Origin: Bradyrhizobium paxllaeri
GTDB taxonomy: Bacteria > Pseudomonadota > Alphaproteobacteria > Rhizobiales > Xanthobacteraceae
DNA: 64,000 bases
Direction of reading: 5' to 3'
Assembly (NCBI RefSeq): GCF_001693515.2
Contig: NZ_CP042968.1
Coordinates: 5,518,001-5,582,000, forward strand
Shown here: positions 26,464 to 36,272 of the stretch, one piece after another
Layout: every line of letters begins with the position of its first letter
Position numbering within the stretch: the first letter of the stretch is position 1
Notes under the pieces: model-generated
Told to the model about the DNA's origin: nothing
Database searches by the model: none
The model's input: the letters and a program-made list of their open reading frames with translations, nothing else
Program-made: the position numbers and the translations under genes

Positions 26464-28791
26464 TCAGGACGCCGCCCGCAATTCACGGGCAGCCGCGACC
26501 ATATTGGTGAGCGCGGGACGCACCTCCTCCCATCGGCGCGTTTTCAAGCCGCAATCGGGATTGATCCAGAGCTGCGCATCGGAAAGCCGCTGCCGCGCCA
26601 GCGCAATGAGGTTTTTCATCTCGGCTGCATCCGGCACGCGCGGCGAATGGATGTCGTAAACGCCCGGTCCGATCTCGTTTGGATATTTGTAGCTCTTGAA
26701 GGCATCAAGCAGCTGCATTTTTGACCGTGACGTCTCGATCGAGATGACATCGGCATCCATTGCCGCGATCGCATCGATGATGTCGTTGAACTCGGAATAA
26801 CACATATGGGTGTGGATCTGGGTCTCGTCGGCCACCCCAGACGAGCAGATGCGGAAGCTGTCTACTGCCCAGCCGAGGTAGGTCTTCCATTGTGACTTGC
26901 GCAGCGGCAATCCTTCTCGGAGCGCAGCCTCGTCAATCTGGATCATCATCGCGCCGGACCTCTCCAGATCGATCACCTCGTCACGTATCGCGAGCGCGAT
27001 CTGATGACATGCTTCGCTCCGTGGAATATCATCACGGACGAATGACCAGTTCAGGATCGTCACCGGCCCTGTCAGCATCGCCTTCAGTGGCTTCTTGGTC
27101 AGCGATTGCGCGAAGCGCCACCACTCCATCGCCATCGGCGTCGGCCGGGAGACGTCGCCAAACAGGATGGGCGGCCGGACATATCGCGAGCCGTAGGACT
27201 GAACCCAACCATGCTTGGTGAATGCGAAGCCGGACAGCCGCTCACCGAAATACTGCACCATGTCATTGCGCTCGAACTCTCCATGCACGAGAACGTCGAG
27301 ACCAATGTCTTCCTGCCAGCGCACCGCACGCGCCGTCTCCTCCTTGAGAAACTGCTCGTATTGTGCGTCGCTCATCGTTCCCCGCAAATGGGCTGCGCGG
27401 GCGTTGCGGACCTCCAGCGTCTGCGGGAACGATCCGATCGTCGTCGTTGGAAATGTCGGCAATCCGAACCGCGCCCGCTGAACCTCGGCGCGCCGGGCGA
27501 AAGGACTGTGACGACGCTGCATGCTGCCATCGATTGCAGCCATTCGCTTGGCGACGTTCGCATTGTGAACGTTGGGTGACGTTTCGCGCCCGACGGCCGC
27601 GGCCTCCGAGGCCTCAAGTACATCCGCCGCTTCCTCCCATCCTTTAGCCAGCACGCGTCCCAGCGTTGCGAGTTCTCCGATCTTCTGGACGGAGAAAGCA
27701 AGCCAGCTTTTCACATCGAGATCGAGATCGGTCTCTAGTTCGAGGTCGATCGGGACATGAAGCAGCGAGCATGAGGGTGCAATCTGCACGCGGTCCTTGC
27801 CGAGCTTTGCGATGGCAGGTTCGAGCCGGTCGAGCACTGCTGGAAGATTCGAACGCCAGACATTGCGGCCATCGACGACTCCGAGGGAAATGACAAGATC
27901 CCTTCGAGCGTCGGCGACAATCACGTCCAACTGCTCAGGGGCGCGGACCAGGTCGATGTGAAGGCCCGCGACCGGCAACGTCAAAGCGGCTTCCAGGTTA
28001 TCGCCGATCGTTCCAAAATAGGTAGCGAGCATGATCTTCACGTCGGGAACCTTTTTGGCCAGATGGGTGTAGGTCCGGCGCAGCGCGTCGCGTGTGGCAG
28101 CATCGAGGTCCAGGACCAAACATGGCTCGTCCAGTTGCACCCACTCGGCGCCCCTTAAGGTGAGTTCGCGGAGAACATCTACATAGACCGGCAGCAGCCT
28201 ATCGAGAAGCAACAGCGTATCGAATGCAGGATCGGCGCTCTTGCCGAGCTTGAGAAAGGTGACCGGACCAACCAGCACCGGGCGCGTCTGATAACCCAGG
28301 TTTTTCGCTTCTTCGTACTCCTCGATCGGCTTGCGAGAGGAAAGCGTGAAGGTCTGATCCTTGTGATATTCCGGCACTATGTAGTGATAATTGGTGTCGA
28401 ACCATTTGGTCATCTCCTGCGCTGCCGCGCCGTGCTCGGCGTGACCGCAATTCGCATCATGCTCATCGCGCTGCGCGCCCCGTGCCATCGCAAAGTAGGT
28501 TTTGAGCGAAACAGGGCCTGCACTCCAACCGTAAATTTCCGGAATGGCACCGACCATCACGCTGGTATCGAGCACATGGTCATAAAGCGAGAAGTCGTTT
28601 GAAGGAATAACGGTTACGCCGAGCGATTTCTGCCGCGCCCAGTTGGCGGCGCGAAGCGCAGCCGCGGCCTCAAGAAGCTGCGTTTCGTCAGATTTTCCGG
28701 CCCAATAGCTCTCGAGCGCGAGTTTGAGTTCGCGGCGCGGACCCATGCGCGGCGTACCGAGGGTAGCGACAGGAATCGAGAGAAGAGACAT
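26464..28791 (-). CDS. metE: B12-independent methionine synthase MetE
   Basis: This 775-residue protein has the two-barrel MetE structure. The C-terminal barrel carries the zinc ligands: HTHMCYSEFNDII (His, Cys) and INPDCGLKTR (Cys). The N-terminal half starts MSLLSIPVATLGTPRMGPRR. It transfers the methyl group of 5-methyltetrahydropteroyl-triglutamate to homocysteine without cobalamin. I use ATG 28791 because family members start there; the open frame extends to 28875. A cobalamin riboswitch lies immediately upstream, so MetE is made when B12 is scarce. Confidence 0.95.
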   Translation of the reverse strand: MSLLSIPVATLGTPRMGPRRELKLALESYWAGKSDETQLLEAAAALRAANWARQKSLGVTVIPSNDFSLYDHVLDTSVMVGAIPEIYGWSAGPVSLKTYFAMARGAQRDEHDANCGHAEHGAAAQEMTKWFDTNYHYIVPEYHKDQTFTLSSRKPIEEYEEAKNLGYQTRPVLVGPVTFLKLGKSADPAFDTLLLLDRLLPVYVDVLRELTLRGAEWVQLDEPCLVLDLDAATRDALRRTYTHLAKKVPDVKIMLATYFGTIGDNLEAALTLPVAGLHIDLVRAPEQLDVIVADARRDLVISLGVVDGRNVWRSNLPAVLDRLEPAIAKLGKDRVQIAPSCSLLHVPIDLELETDLDLDVKSWLAFSVQKIGELATLGRVLAKGWEEAADVLEASEAAAVGRETSPNVHNANVAKRMAAIDGSMQRRHSPFARRAEVQRARFGLPTFPTTTIGSFPQTLEVRNARAAHLRGTMSDAQYEQFLKEETARAVRWQEDIGLDVLVHGEFERNDMVQYFGERLSGFAFTKHGWVQSYGSRYVRPPILFGDVSRPTPMAMEWWRFAQSLTKKPLKAMLTGPVTILNWSFVRDDIPRSEACHQIALAIRDEVIDLERSGAMMIQIDEAALREGLPLRKSQWKTYLGWAVDSFRICSSGVADETQIHTHMCYSEFNDIIDAIAAMDADVISIETSRSKMQLLDAFKSYKYPNEIGPGVYDIHSPRVPDAAEMKNLIALARQRLSDAQLWINPDCGLKTRRWEEVRPALTNMVAAARELRAAS

Positions 28792-28906
28792 AGCTTCAAC
28801 CCCATGTTGGGAGCAAAGGCCATGGCGGACGCGTGCAGAAAAGCCACCGAAAGCGGCAACTGCTTGGCGCACCACCGGGACACCCCGCCCGTGGACGAAT
28901 ATGTTG

Positions 28907-29076
28907 TCGGGCCAGGTCTCCTGGCTCGCGGGTCATCGCCGGTATCCGACCTTCCCGAAGCCGCGTGGCTTCAGTGGCATCTATTGGACAGCGGCTCGCC
29001 GCTTACAGTTGCGGGGGCAGCGCCGGCATCGCACCGGCTTCCCTCTTAGCTCCGGATCCATCCGGAGAACCTCGAC
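28907..29076 (-). promoter_or_regulatory. Cobalamin riboswitch upstream of metE
   Basis: On the minus strand: GTCGAGGTTC near 29076, GAGGGAAGCCGGTGCGA, CTGCCCCCGCAACTGTAAG, CGGGAAGGTCGG, and the B12 box CGAGCCAGGAGACCTGGCC at 28911-28930. It lies about 115 bp upstream of the metE start. B12-riboswitch repression of metE is a well-established arrangement. Confidence 0.95.
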
Positions 29077-29329
29077 ATCTCCGATTACCTGCAAGAGGAC
29101 TGTTCCGTCAACCTCTCGATAATTCTTTGTGCGGTTTTCGGAGCGACTGTCTGGAGAACGGAGGCATCTAGCCTCGTCCTCGTGTGGCCCGATCGTGGCA
29201 TAGAGTTGGGCGCACGTCTGGATTCGATCGACAATCTTGTGGGTGCGGCGGTCGCGCGATCGAAGCTTACACATCTTCCTGCGCCTTATTCGCCACCCGC
29301 AGCGCAGACACGAGCCAGATCACCATTGA

Positions 29330-29480
29330 TTAGTTATCTCGAATTCTGCCGCCGCAAAGAAACGGCGTCTTGCCGAAGGCGGTCACGTTGGCGAGCAGCG
29401 GCACGCCCGGCATCCGCTCGGCAAAGGCACGAACATTTCCGCGGTAGTGAGCGCCGCGGGAAAAATCGGTAGGCGCCCGC
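29330..29480 (-). pseudogene. Methylisocitrate lyase-like (PrpB) fragment
   Basis: The last 35 or so codons of a minus-strand frame read RAFAERMPGVPLLANVTAFG, then KTPF, which resembles the PrpB/PEP-mutase segment VPVLANITEFGxTP. Nothing recognisable surrounds it. Probably a short relic. Confidence 0.45.
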
Positions 29481-30321
29481 CTCCAACTCTGCACGCGCCT
29501 ATATGCTATATCGCGAGGCACACCCATATCTTGCCGAAACTTACTGTCGCATCGCCGTACCCATGCGCTGACGTAGCCATTGACCGAAGGTTGCCCACCT
29601 GCGCGCATCTCTATCGCCTGCATCGGCTCCGCGACCACCTTGGCCAAAAACGACCGTTCAGACACGACTGTCGCATCACCTTCCTGGGCCTTGCTTGAAA
29701 GTTACGGGCACCCCCGATCTCGTGGCCTTCGAGCGGCATGTCATCCATTCTGTCGTCTGCGGACTTGAACCGTCCACCGTCGCACTCCGAAACGACCAGT
29801 TTGGCCGCGCCATATCCACGTGATGCTTCGCCATTTGCAGGCCATAGAGCAGACATCGGCAGCACTTGCGGCTTGCCTGTCGGCTTCGGACCAGCTCGGT
29901 CCGGCGGACGCCCCATCGATGCGCTACGTTGACATTCCCATAGGCCTGTAGCTGCTTACGATTCTGAACTCGCAGTGCACGTCACGTACAGGCTTGTAAT
30001 AGATCACCGAAACCCGTGATGAGTGTCGCCGAAACGACATCCCGCCTGAACAAAGAAGGGAACGGTGACCTCCCTAGGTATCCGGGCTTATCGCGGTAGA
30101 CCGACCGATACGTCGAGCTGAACGCTGCGTCCAGTTAATCATCTTTGCACAAAAGATGCGAGACATGCACAAAAATTACCGCCAAACCGCGCAAGAACTC
30201 AAGTATTCGATCACTTCGCGCGACTAGAGACGAATAAAAAAGCATCTCGTAACACTGATGCTCTCACAAGCTTGGAGTTCTCGGTGAGTGATCGATCTAC
30301 TCATCTCGATGCTCCTTCAGC
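29481..30321. other. No supportable gene
   Basis: Short frames only. AT-richer DNA near 30130-30290 precedes the sRNA-like element and may hold its promoter; I could not fix -35/-10 boxes with confidence. Confidence 0.35.
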
Positions 30322-30380
30322 CGCCCCTTGGGGCGTTCCTCCCTGACTTGGCCGCGCGTAACATTCGCGCGGCCTTTTTT
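30322..30380 (+). ncRNA. Candidate sRNA, copy B of the two-copy family
   Basis: Hairpin CGCCC-CTTG-GGGCG (30322-30335), then TTCCTCCCTGACTTGG (30336-30351), then a terminator ending in six T at 30380. Compared with copy A (2810-2871) the linker is nearly identical. Both stems differ in sequence yet still pair, and both terminator loops contain CATT. Compensatory change supports a conserved RNA structure. No protein frame explains it. Confidence 0.6.
30350..30380 (+). terminator. Rho-independent terminator of sRNA copy B
   Basis: A 9-bp stem GGCCGCGCG/CGCGCGGCC (30350-30358 with 30366-30374) is followed by six T (30375-30380). Confidence 0.85.
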
Positions 30381-30743
30381 CTGCATCCGGCAAGAGATTG
30401 ATTTGCAGGATCTCAATGGCTTTGACCGCAAAAACGCATGGTGCGAGTAGGCTCTCGCGCAGATACAGGTCATTAGCCTCGGCGAACAGTTGTTCGTAAA
30501 TGCCGGCATACGGTCACCCATCCTAATTTCGAGAAGAGGACGCCCCCGCAAGACCGGCGATTGACGTCCTCGTAATGTAATAAGCCGCCTCCGCGTCTTC
30601 AGGCGCGAGCGGCTCTGAAGAAAACGTGCTGTCGGGTCTCTTCAGGCGGACTCCAGAGCGTCGCTCATGTATGTCGACCACGAAATCGGCCACGTGCAAT
30701 CGATGGTGAGCCGCCAGATCGGCCGGAACAGTTCCACGGCCAG

Positions 30744-30899
30744 TTAGTTTCGCCGCGCTTTGTCATCTGAGACCGTCGGTCTCATACGTCTGTCATACCG
30801 TTCCGCTAGGTCCAGCAGCCTTTTTCTAGTGAAAGGGTCTGCCTTGTCCGCTAGATCGCGAATGATCTGGGCCCGGTCCTTTAAAAACTGCTCATCCAC
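30744..30899 (-). CDS. Small conserved-looking protein (51 aa)
   Basis: GTG 30899, five bases after an AGGTG, opens a 51-codon frame: DEQFLKDRAQIIRDLADKAD, PFTRKRLLDLAERYDRR, ending DDKARRN. It is highly charged and predicted all-helical, and resembles the many short ADPFxKKRLLDLA-type hypothetical proteins of Bradyrhizobium. An in-frame TGA lies shortly upstream, which supports this start. Function unknown. Confidence 0.6.
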   Translation of the reverse strand: MDEQFLKDRAQIIRDLADKADPFTRKRLLDLAERYDRRMRPTVSDDKARRN

Positions 30900-31485
30900 G
30901 AAAACACCTATTCAGTGCAAGTCTACGTATATCTTAGCACACTCAGTCGTTTGGCCGGCTTTCATTCCCTGCACCCTGGATCTAAGCATGACATTAACGC
31001 TCCGGGGGTGAGACCGAGATGGTCCTCCGGCGTTCCGCCAGAAGCAAGGCATGGATCTGCCTGTCTGCGCAGCAGCCGCATCTAAGTGATAATTCCCTAG
31101 GCCATGCTGACAGACGCTGTCTTGCCGAATCCCAGGCCGACATTGCCAACCCTATCTCCGACCAGGATACTTCGACGATGGATCGGCCATGCGTGCCGTA
31201 TCATGTGTACGCGGCGGCCCAGGCGACACGACGTCCCTCCACCATCCACCGCTGCAGCATTGGAATCGCGACACGTTCAAGGAGGCTGCTCTTAACTTTG
31301 ACTTATTTTAGATCTTGATCGATCGCTTGCCTCGTATCCCTGCAGTCAGTGCTTCCTAGGTCGAGAGAAAACTGTCAATGCTGGCAAGAACGATCTCGTC
31401 TCCAAAATTGGGAACCCACGCACAAACGTTAGCAGTCGCGCATCCATCTCCGTCACTAGTTCCCCGCGGCGCGTCCGGGGACTGC
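30900..31485. other. No supportable gene
   Basis: No domain, RNA or regulatory motif recognised in this stretch; frames are short and overlapping. Confidence 0.4.
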
Positions 31486-31686
31486 TCACGAAGGCTCTCG
31501 TTCCGACACGGACGGATCCAGCACACCAAACGGGATCCAGGCCAGAAACGGCCAGAAGAGATACAAGGATGCGACCGCTGGATATGGCGCAGTCAACCAA
31601 ATTACGTCGCGCGACAGGTCGGCCGCGGCACGCTTGTTCATCCTGTAAGCAGTAAAGTCGATGATTGTTGCCGACGTCTCTGTCAC
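31486..31686 (-). CDS. Small predicted membrane protein (66 aa)
   Basis: GTG 31686, preceded by GGAAG, opens a frame reading TETSATIIDFTAYRMNKRAA, then a hydrophobic stretch (AVASLYLFWPFLAWIPFGVL) suited to one membrane span. The IIDFTAYRM start recalls short Bradyrhizobium hypothetical proteins. The longer overlapping minus frame (32185-31346) lacks any such features and I regard it as a shadow. Function unknown. Confidence 0.5.
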   Translation of the reverse strand: MTETSATIIDFTAYRMNKRAAADLSRDVIWLTAPYPAVASLYLFWPFLAWIPFGVLDPSVSEREPS

Positions 31687-31803
31687 CTGATACTTCCATG
31701 TTACTCTTTAATGCGTCACACCGAATTCTAATGACAAGCTTCTCAACTCCGCTAATGCGCTTCTGCCCCGACCCCGTCTCCCGCGGCGTCTCGGTGCCAC
31801 CTA

Positions 31804-31989
31804 TCAAGCCGCTCGCAACCAGCGAAGCCATTTGTGGTCGGCCTCCCGCCGCGCCTTGAAGCGGTCGACGCATTTCATGGAACAAAGGGCCGTTCGCCAG
31901 CAGTAGTGGCGGATCAGCCCGAACTTTCCGCCGCATATCGCACAGCACCTCACTGGACCGTGGTAGGGAATATGGGAGCTGTTGCGCAT
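31804..31989 (-). CDS. Small zinc-ribbon-like protein (61 aa)
   Basis: ATG 31989 follows an excellent AGGAGG. The product has four cysteines arranged CAICGGKFGLIRHYCW and CSMKCVDRFKARREAD, plausibly one zinc site, and a basic C-terminal half. Close relatives are common as hypothetical proteins in Bradyrhizobium. The strong ribosome binding site supports expression. Function unknown. Confidence 0.65.
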   Translation of the reverse strand: MRNSSHIPYHGPVRCCAICGGKFGLIRHYCWRTALCSMKCVDRFKARREADHKWLRWLRAA

Positions 31990-32749
31990 TTCGCCTCCTG
32001 TCGGAGTTAGGTGGATACCCCCTGCACTTTCTTCGCCTCAGCACCACGCCCGCACGTGAAATGCCGCGCCGGCGATGCCAAGTCTCCCCATTAGCGTACG
32101 GGCAACGCGCGCAAGAGTTTGACCCTGATGTGCGCCGCCTTGGTGAAGCGACCGCTCGATCGAAGTGCTTCGCCGAGATTTCCAATTTGTAACGAATGTA
32201 TTCATCTTGATTAATGCAATGAGCGGCGCGTCAGGGGTTAAATCCTGCGATCGCACGCCTTTCTTCGACCGATTTCAACTAGCCGGGCTGATGGGGTGCG
32301 TGTGGCAGCACTCACCCGATCTCGTCGCAGCCTTTTGCGCTGTCAGAGGGCAGCATCCGGTTTTACCTCCAGCTGCTCGAAATGCACGTTCACTGTGGGC
32401 TGGGTAAGATGTAGATTTTGCGGCTGCCTTGGCGAAGCCGAGGTGTTCGCGTTCCTCATAAGAACGCACGGTGACGTTTTTAACCGCGGACCATCAAAGA
32501 AGAACTTCTCAGCTGCGCTTTCCTCATGGGGAGCGTCGTTGGGTCGCGCTGCCGTACACCCTGTGGGAGCGCTATCAGCAACATTAGCGAATTCACGCCA
32601 TCTACGGGTGCGTTTGGTATCTGGTGTATCAGCAACACTCTCTCAGATCGGCTCTAAAGTTTGCTGTAGATTGATATTCAGCTAGATAACTATCGCCCAA
32701 GTGCAGAAAAGGTCAAAAGCTCCTACTGGCTACACGCACCAAGGCACCC
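31990..32749. other. No supportable gene
   Basis: This lies downstream of bioA. Short frames on both strands only. I did not find a clear terminator for the bio operon. Confidence 0.4.
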
Positions 32750-34012
32750 TCAAGCCAGCGCATCAGCAGAATCCCTGATGGCGGCATAGATTTGGTCAAG
32801 ATCTGTCGCCGTGACGCAATAAGGCGGCATCACATAGATCGTATTGCCGAGCGGGCGCAGCAACAGATTTCGGTCTTTAAAGAAGGCCTGAAGCTTCGGT
32901 CCGATGCTAGCGAGATAGCCGGCATCGCTCGTTTGCAGATCGAGTGCTGTGATGGTGCCCGCCCGACGGACGTTTGCAAAGCGCGGGTCGGTGCGGAATG
33001 GCTCAACGGCCTGCTCTTGCATGGTGGCAACCGACGCCACGCGCTGGCGGTATTCCTGACTTTGCCAGAGATCCAGGTTAGCCTTTGCGGCGGCGCAGGC
33101 CACTGGATTAGCGGTATATGAACTCGAATGAAAGAACGTACGCGTACGGTCTTTCGAATAATGCGCGTGAAAAATATCCGCGCGGCAGAGTGTTACCGCG
33201 AGCGGAAGCGCTCCTCCCGTGAGGCCCTTCGAATAGCAAGCAATATCGGGCGTCACATTGGCCTGCTCGCAGGCGAATAAGGTTCCGGTACGGCCCCAGC
33301 CCGTCATGACCTCATCGGCTATGAACAGAACCTCGGATGCTTCGCAGATTCGCTTCATCTCTTTTAGCACCCAGGCTGGGTACATCAGCATTCCGCCCGC
33401 ACCCAATATCAGAGGCTCCACAATAAAGGCGGCCGGAATTTCGTTTCGACAAACGGACTCGAGCGCATCAAGCATCACCTGCTCACGACCTGCCGCGGGG
33501 AACGGGATTGAGGTAACCTCGAATAGAAGGGGCCCGTACGCCGCGTTGAACACGCTTCTAGCACCTACCGACATCGCCCCAACCGTGTCGCCGTGATAGG
33601 AATGTTGCATCACGACAATGCGTATTCGCTGCTTGCCGATGTTATGCCAATAACCGAGTGCCATTTTTAAAGCTACTTCCACACTGGCTGAGCCACTGTC
33701 GGAAAAGAAGACATGGTCCAGGCCACGGGGCGCGAGTTTCAAAAGTAGCGCAGCAACCTCTTCAGCTGGATCATGGGTGTAGCCGGCGAAGATCATCTGG
33801 TTGAGCTTGCCTGCCTGCTTCTGAATCGCGCGCACGATATGTGGATGACAATGACCATGGGTCACGACCCACCAAGATGAGATTGCATCTATGATACGGC
33901 GACCGTCCGCGGTGTGGAGATAAGCGCCGTCACCACGCACGATCTTGATCATCTCATCCTGAAGCGCGTGTTGCGTGAACGGATGCCAGATCGGCGACTT
34001 CGTCTTGATCAT
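32750..34012 (-). CDS. bioA: Adenosylmethionine-8-amino-7-oxononanoate aminotransferase BioA
   Basis: This 420-residue class III aminotransferase starts MIKTKSPIWHPFTQHALQDE, the usual BioA N-terminus. It shows ISSWWVVTHGHCHPHIV, SDSGSASVEVALKMALGYW, LFIADEVMTGWGRTG and YSKGLTGGALPLAV with the PLP lysine. It converts KAPA to DAPA using SAM as amino donor. ATG 34012 overlaps the bioD stop as ATGA; the frame is open upstream to 34126 but that part is antisense to bioD. Confidence 0.93.
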   Translation of the reverse strand: MIKTKSPIWHPFTQHALQDEMIKIVRGDGAYLHTADGRRIIDAISSWWVVTHGHCHPHIVRAIQKQAGKLNQMIFAGYTHDPAEEVAALLLKLAPRGLDHVFFSDSGSASVEVALKMALGYWHNIGKQRIRIVVMQHSYHGDTVGAMSVGARSVFNAAYGPLLFEVTSIPFPAAGREQVMLDALESVCRNEIPAAFIVEPLILGAGGMLMYPAWVLKEMKRICEASEVLFIADEVMTGWGRTGTLFACEQANVTPDIACYSKGLTGGALPLAVTLCRADIFHAHYSKDRTRTFFHSSSYTANPVACAAAKANLDLWQSQEYRQRVASVATMQEQAVEPFRTDPRFANVRRAGTITALDLQTSDAGYLASIGPKLQAFFKDRNLLLRPLGNTIYVMPPYCVTATDLDQIYAAIRDSADALA

Positions 34013-34641
34013 GGTTTGAAGTCCCAAGGGAGAAACGAGTCTTTGAAGACCGCCTGCAGCGCGTTTGCCGTTAAAGGAGAAAGCCAAGGCAATCGCCCCA
34101 ACCAACGCACGCGTCCCATTTCGCAAATTGCCCTCTCAGGCTCAAAATTTCGTTCGCCAATGAAGGCAATTCCGAGAATGCGGATCTGGCGCTTTCGCAG
34201 AGCTTCTATCGAGAGCAGCGCGTGATTGATGGTGCCAAGTCGCGTGCTTGCGCAAAGCACGACGGGAAGCCGCCAGCGTTCGAAGACATCAACAAAAAGT
34301 GTGCCGCCACTCAGCGGGACCATTAGCCCGCCGGCGCCCTCGATCACGAGCGGACGCTCCCCGCTGTCCGGCACATCGATCGCATCTGTGTCGATGCGAA
34401 CTCCGTCGACTTCGGCTGAGTAATGGGGCGAAGCGGGCGTTCGAAGCCGGTAAAGCTCCGGCACGATGCGATCGGGTGAGAGACTGCCCAGCCGCGCCAC
34501 GAGCTCGCTATCGGTCTCTCCTTCAAGGCCGGCCTGAATCGGTTTCCAATAGTTCGCGCCGAGGAGATTGGCGAGCCCTGCGGAAAAGACCGATTTCCCA
34601 ATCCCGGTATCTGTGCCTGTCACCACGATCCGCTGAGTCAT
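34009..34641 (-). CDS. bioD: Dethiobiotin synthetase BioD
   Basis: About 210 residues, starting MTQRIVVTGTDTGIGKSVFS with the BioD P-loop (GTDTGIGKS), then YWKPIQAGLEGETDSE, LVIEGAGGLMVPLSGG and LGTINHALLSIEALR. It closes the ureido ring of DAPA with CO2 and ATP. The start at 34641 overlaps the bioF stop (ATGA) and the stop overlaps the bioA start, so translation is coupled. No lesion is seen. Confidence 0.93.
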   Translation of the reverse strand: MTQRIVVTGTDTGIGKSVFSAGLANLLGANYWKPIQAGLEGETDSELVARLGSLSPDRIVPELYRLRTPASPHYSAEVDGVRIDTDAIDVPDSGERPLVIEGAGGLMVPLSGGTLFVDVFERWRLPVVLCASTRLGTINHALLSIEALRKRQIRILGIAFIGERNFEPERAICEMGRVRWLGRLPWLSPLTANALQAVFKDSFLPWDFKP

Positions 34642-35787
34642 CGCGAATCGCCCCACGTCTCTTCGACCAACGCATCAAGCATGTCGGATACATCACCTTC
34701 CCTGACGTTAAGCGTGAGTGAAATTCGCAATCGCGCCGTTCCCGCCGGCACGGTTGGCGGCCGGATTCCGCGAACGTCGAAGCCGCGCCCCTGCAGTGCA
34801 GAGGCGAGCCGCATTGTATGGGCGTTGCCGCCAATGATGTAGGGCACGATCTGCGAGTCCGAAGGACTGCGCAGACCGCGCAAACTAATCTCCCGATGCG
34901 TGAAGGCGACCAGCTTGGCCAGACACTGCTGACGCTCAGGTTCCTCATGCAAAATTGAGAGTGCCTCCCGCACGGCGACGGCCGTCAACGGTGGCGGCGC
35001 GGTGGCGAAGATAAACGGGCGACAACGATTGACCAAGAAGTCGCGCAGCACGCGTGTGCAAGTGACGAGCGCACCGGCAGCGCCCAACGCTTTGCCGCAG
35101 GTATGAACGACCACGAGATTTTCGCTCCCCTCGTACGGCGCGGTGAGCCCCCGTCCCTGCCTGCCGTAAACGCCTGTGGCATGGGCCTCATCAACGATTA
35201 GGAATGCGTCGTGGCGGTCCGCGAGCGCGACCAGATCTTCAAGTGGTGAGAAATCGCCATCCATGCTGTAGAGACTTTCGGCCACGATCCAGACCCGGCC
35301 CGTTCCGCCCTTGACCCGCCAGTCACGAATTTTGTCTTCGACCGACTGGGCGTCGTTATGATCGCTTATCCGAAACTCCGCCCGGCCAGCGCGCGCGCCT
35401 TCATGAATACTCGCGTGCACAAGAGAATCGAGAACGAGCAGATCGCCCCGCTGCGGCAGCGTTGTCAGGACGGCAAAATTTGCAAGGTAGCCGCCGCTAA
35501 AGAAAAGCGCGGTGTTCGCCCCAAAGAACTGAGCTGCTTCTGCTTCGAGACTTTCGTGTTCCTCGCAATTGCCGCGCAGGAGCCGCGAGCCGCCGGCTCC
35601 AACTGGTGTGCCGGCTTCGAGCGCGGCCACGACGGCCATTTTCATACGAGGCGCGCTCGCCAGCGCAAGATAATCGTTCGAAGAAAAGTCGACGCCAGCG
35701 CGCGGCTTGAGGCAGCGCAGCCGGTTCTTTTAAGGCATGCAGGGCCGTGGCATAATTTCTCATTTTGGCCGCATGGGTCGAGCTCAT
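34638..35787 (-). pseudogene. bioF: 8-amino-7-oxononanoate synthase BioF with an N-terminal frameshift
   Basis: The natural start is ATG 35787 (STHAAKMRNYATALHALKE), but after about 20 codons the frame is lost. The correct continuation (NRLRCLKPRAGVDFSSNDYL, ALASAPRMKMAVVAALEAG) lies in another frame and then runs cleanly to 34638. The lesion is at a TTAAAAGAACC tract near 35720-35730. The rest has all family features: GGSRLLRGNCEEHESLE, LIVDEAHATGVYGRQGRG, and the PLP lysine in HTCGKALGAAGA. Re-initiation at ATG 35645 would drop about 48 residues. Activity is doubtful unless the base is a sequencing error. Confidence 0.8.
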
Positions 35788-35790
35788 CCT

Positions 35791-36219
35791 TCACTCCCAG
35801 GTCGCATTTACGCGCAGAATTCCATTGGCAGCCAAGAACAAGGCTTCATCCAAGGCATTCATGTTTTCAACCTGGTAAGATGCGATTTTCTTGATCAACC
35901 AGCACAACGCGTGGTCTAAAGATTTCGCTTCCGCCTCTTCGAAGGAGGCATATGCGACGATGATGATCTTCTCTCCGGGCATCGCGACTCGAGCGGCCGC
36001 ACCGTTGAGGCTTATCGTGCTAGAGCCCTTGGGCGCCTCGATCACATAGGTAGCAAAGCGCGCTCCGGTTTCGATATTATAGATTTCAACACGTTCGTTT
36101 ATCAAAAATCCCGCCGCATCCAGCAGCGTACGATCGATTGATATCGAGCCGTCATAGTGCAGATCGGCTTCGGTTACCGACGCGCGATGGATTTTACCTT
36201 TCATCAAAGTAATCTGCAT
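35791..36219 (-). CDS. panD: Aspartate 1-decarboxylase PanD with altered C-terminus
   Basis: The first 100 or so residues are canonical Pan[21 protein letters not shown], then [17 protein letters not shown] with the self-processing Gly24-Ser25 site that makes the pyruvoyl group, and [20 protein letters not shown]. At AAATCTTTAGACC (about 35920) the expected tail [13 protein letters not shown] continues in another frame, so one T has probably been lost from the T-run. The actual frame adds a 40-residue unrelated tail and ends at 35791. It makes beta-alanine for pantothenate. Its place between bioB and bioF is unusual. The core active site is intact. Confidence 0.85.
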   Translation of the reverse strand: MQITLMKGKIHRASVTEADLHYDGSISIDRTLLDAAGFLINERVEIYNIETGARFATYVIEAPKGSSTISLNGAAARVAMPGEKIIIVAYASFEEAEAKSLDHALCWLIKKIASYQVENMNALDEALFLAANGILRVNATWE

Positions 36220-36272
36220 TGTTCACCTAGACTGAAATTTCGCGGGAGGTGTTCGCCGCTGGTCTGCTTTAC

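Noticed and set aside
31346..32185. A 279-codon minus-strand open frame
   Set aside because: It overlaps two better-supported small genes in another frame, is arginine/serine-rich, and shows no domain; probably a shadow.
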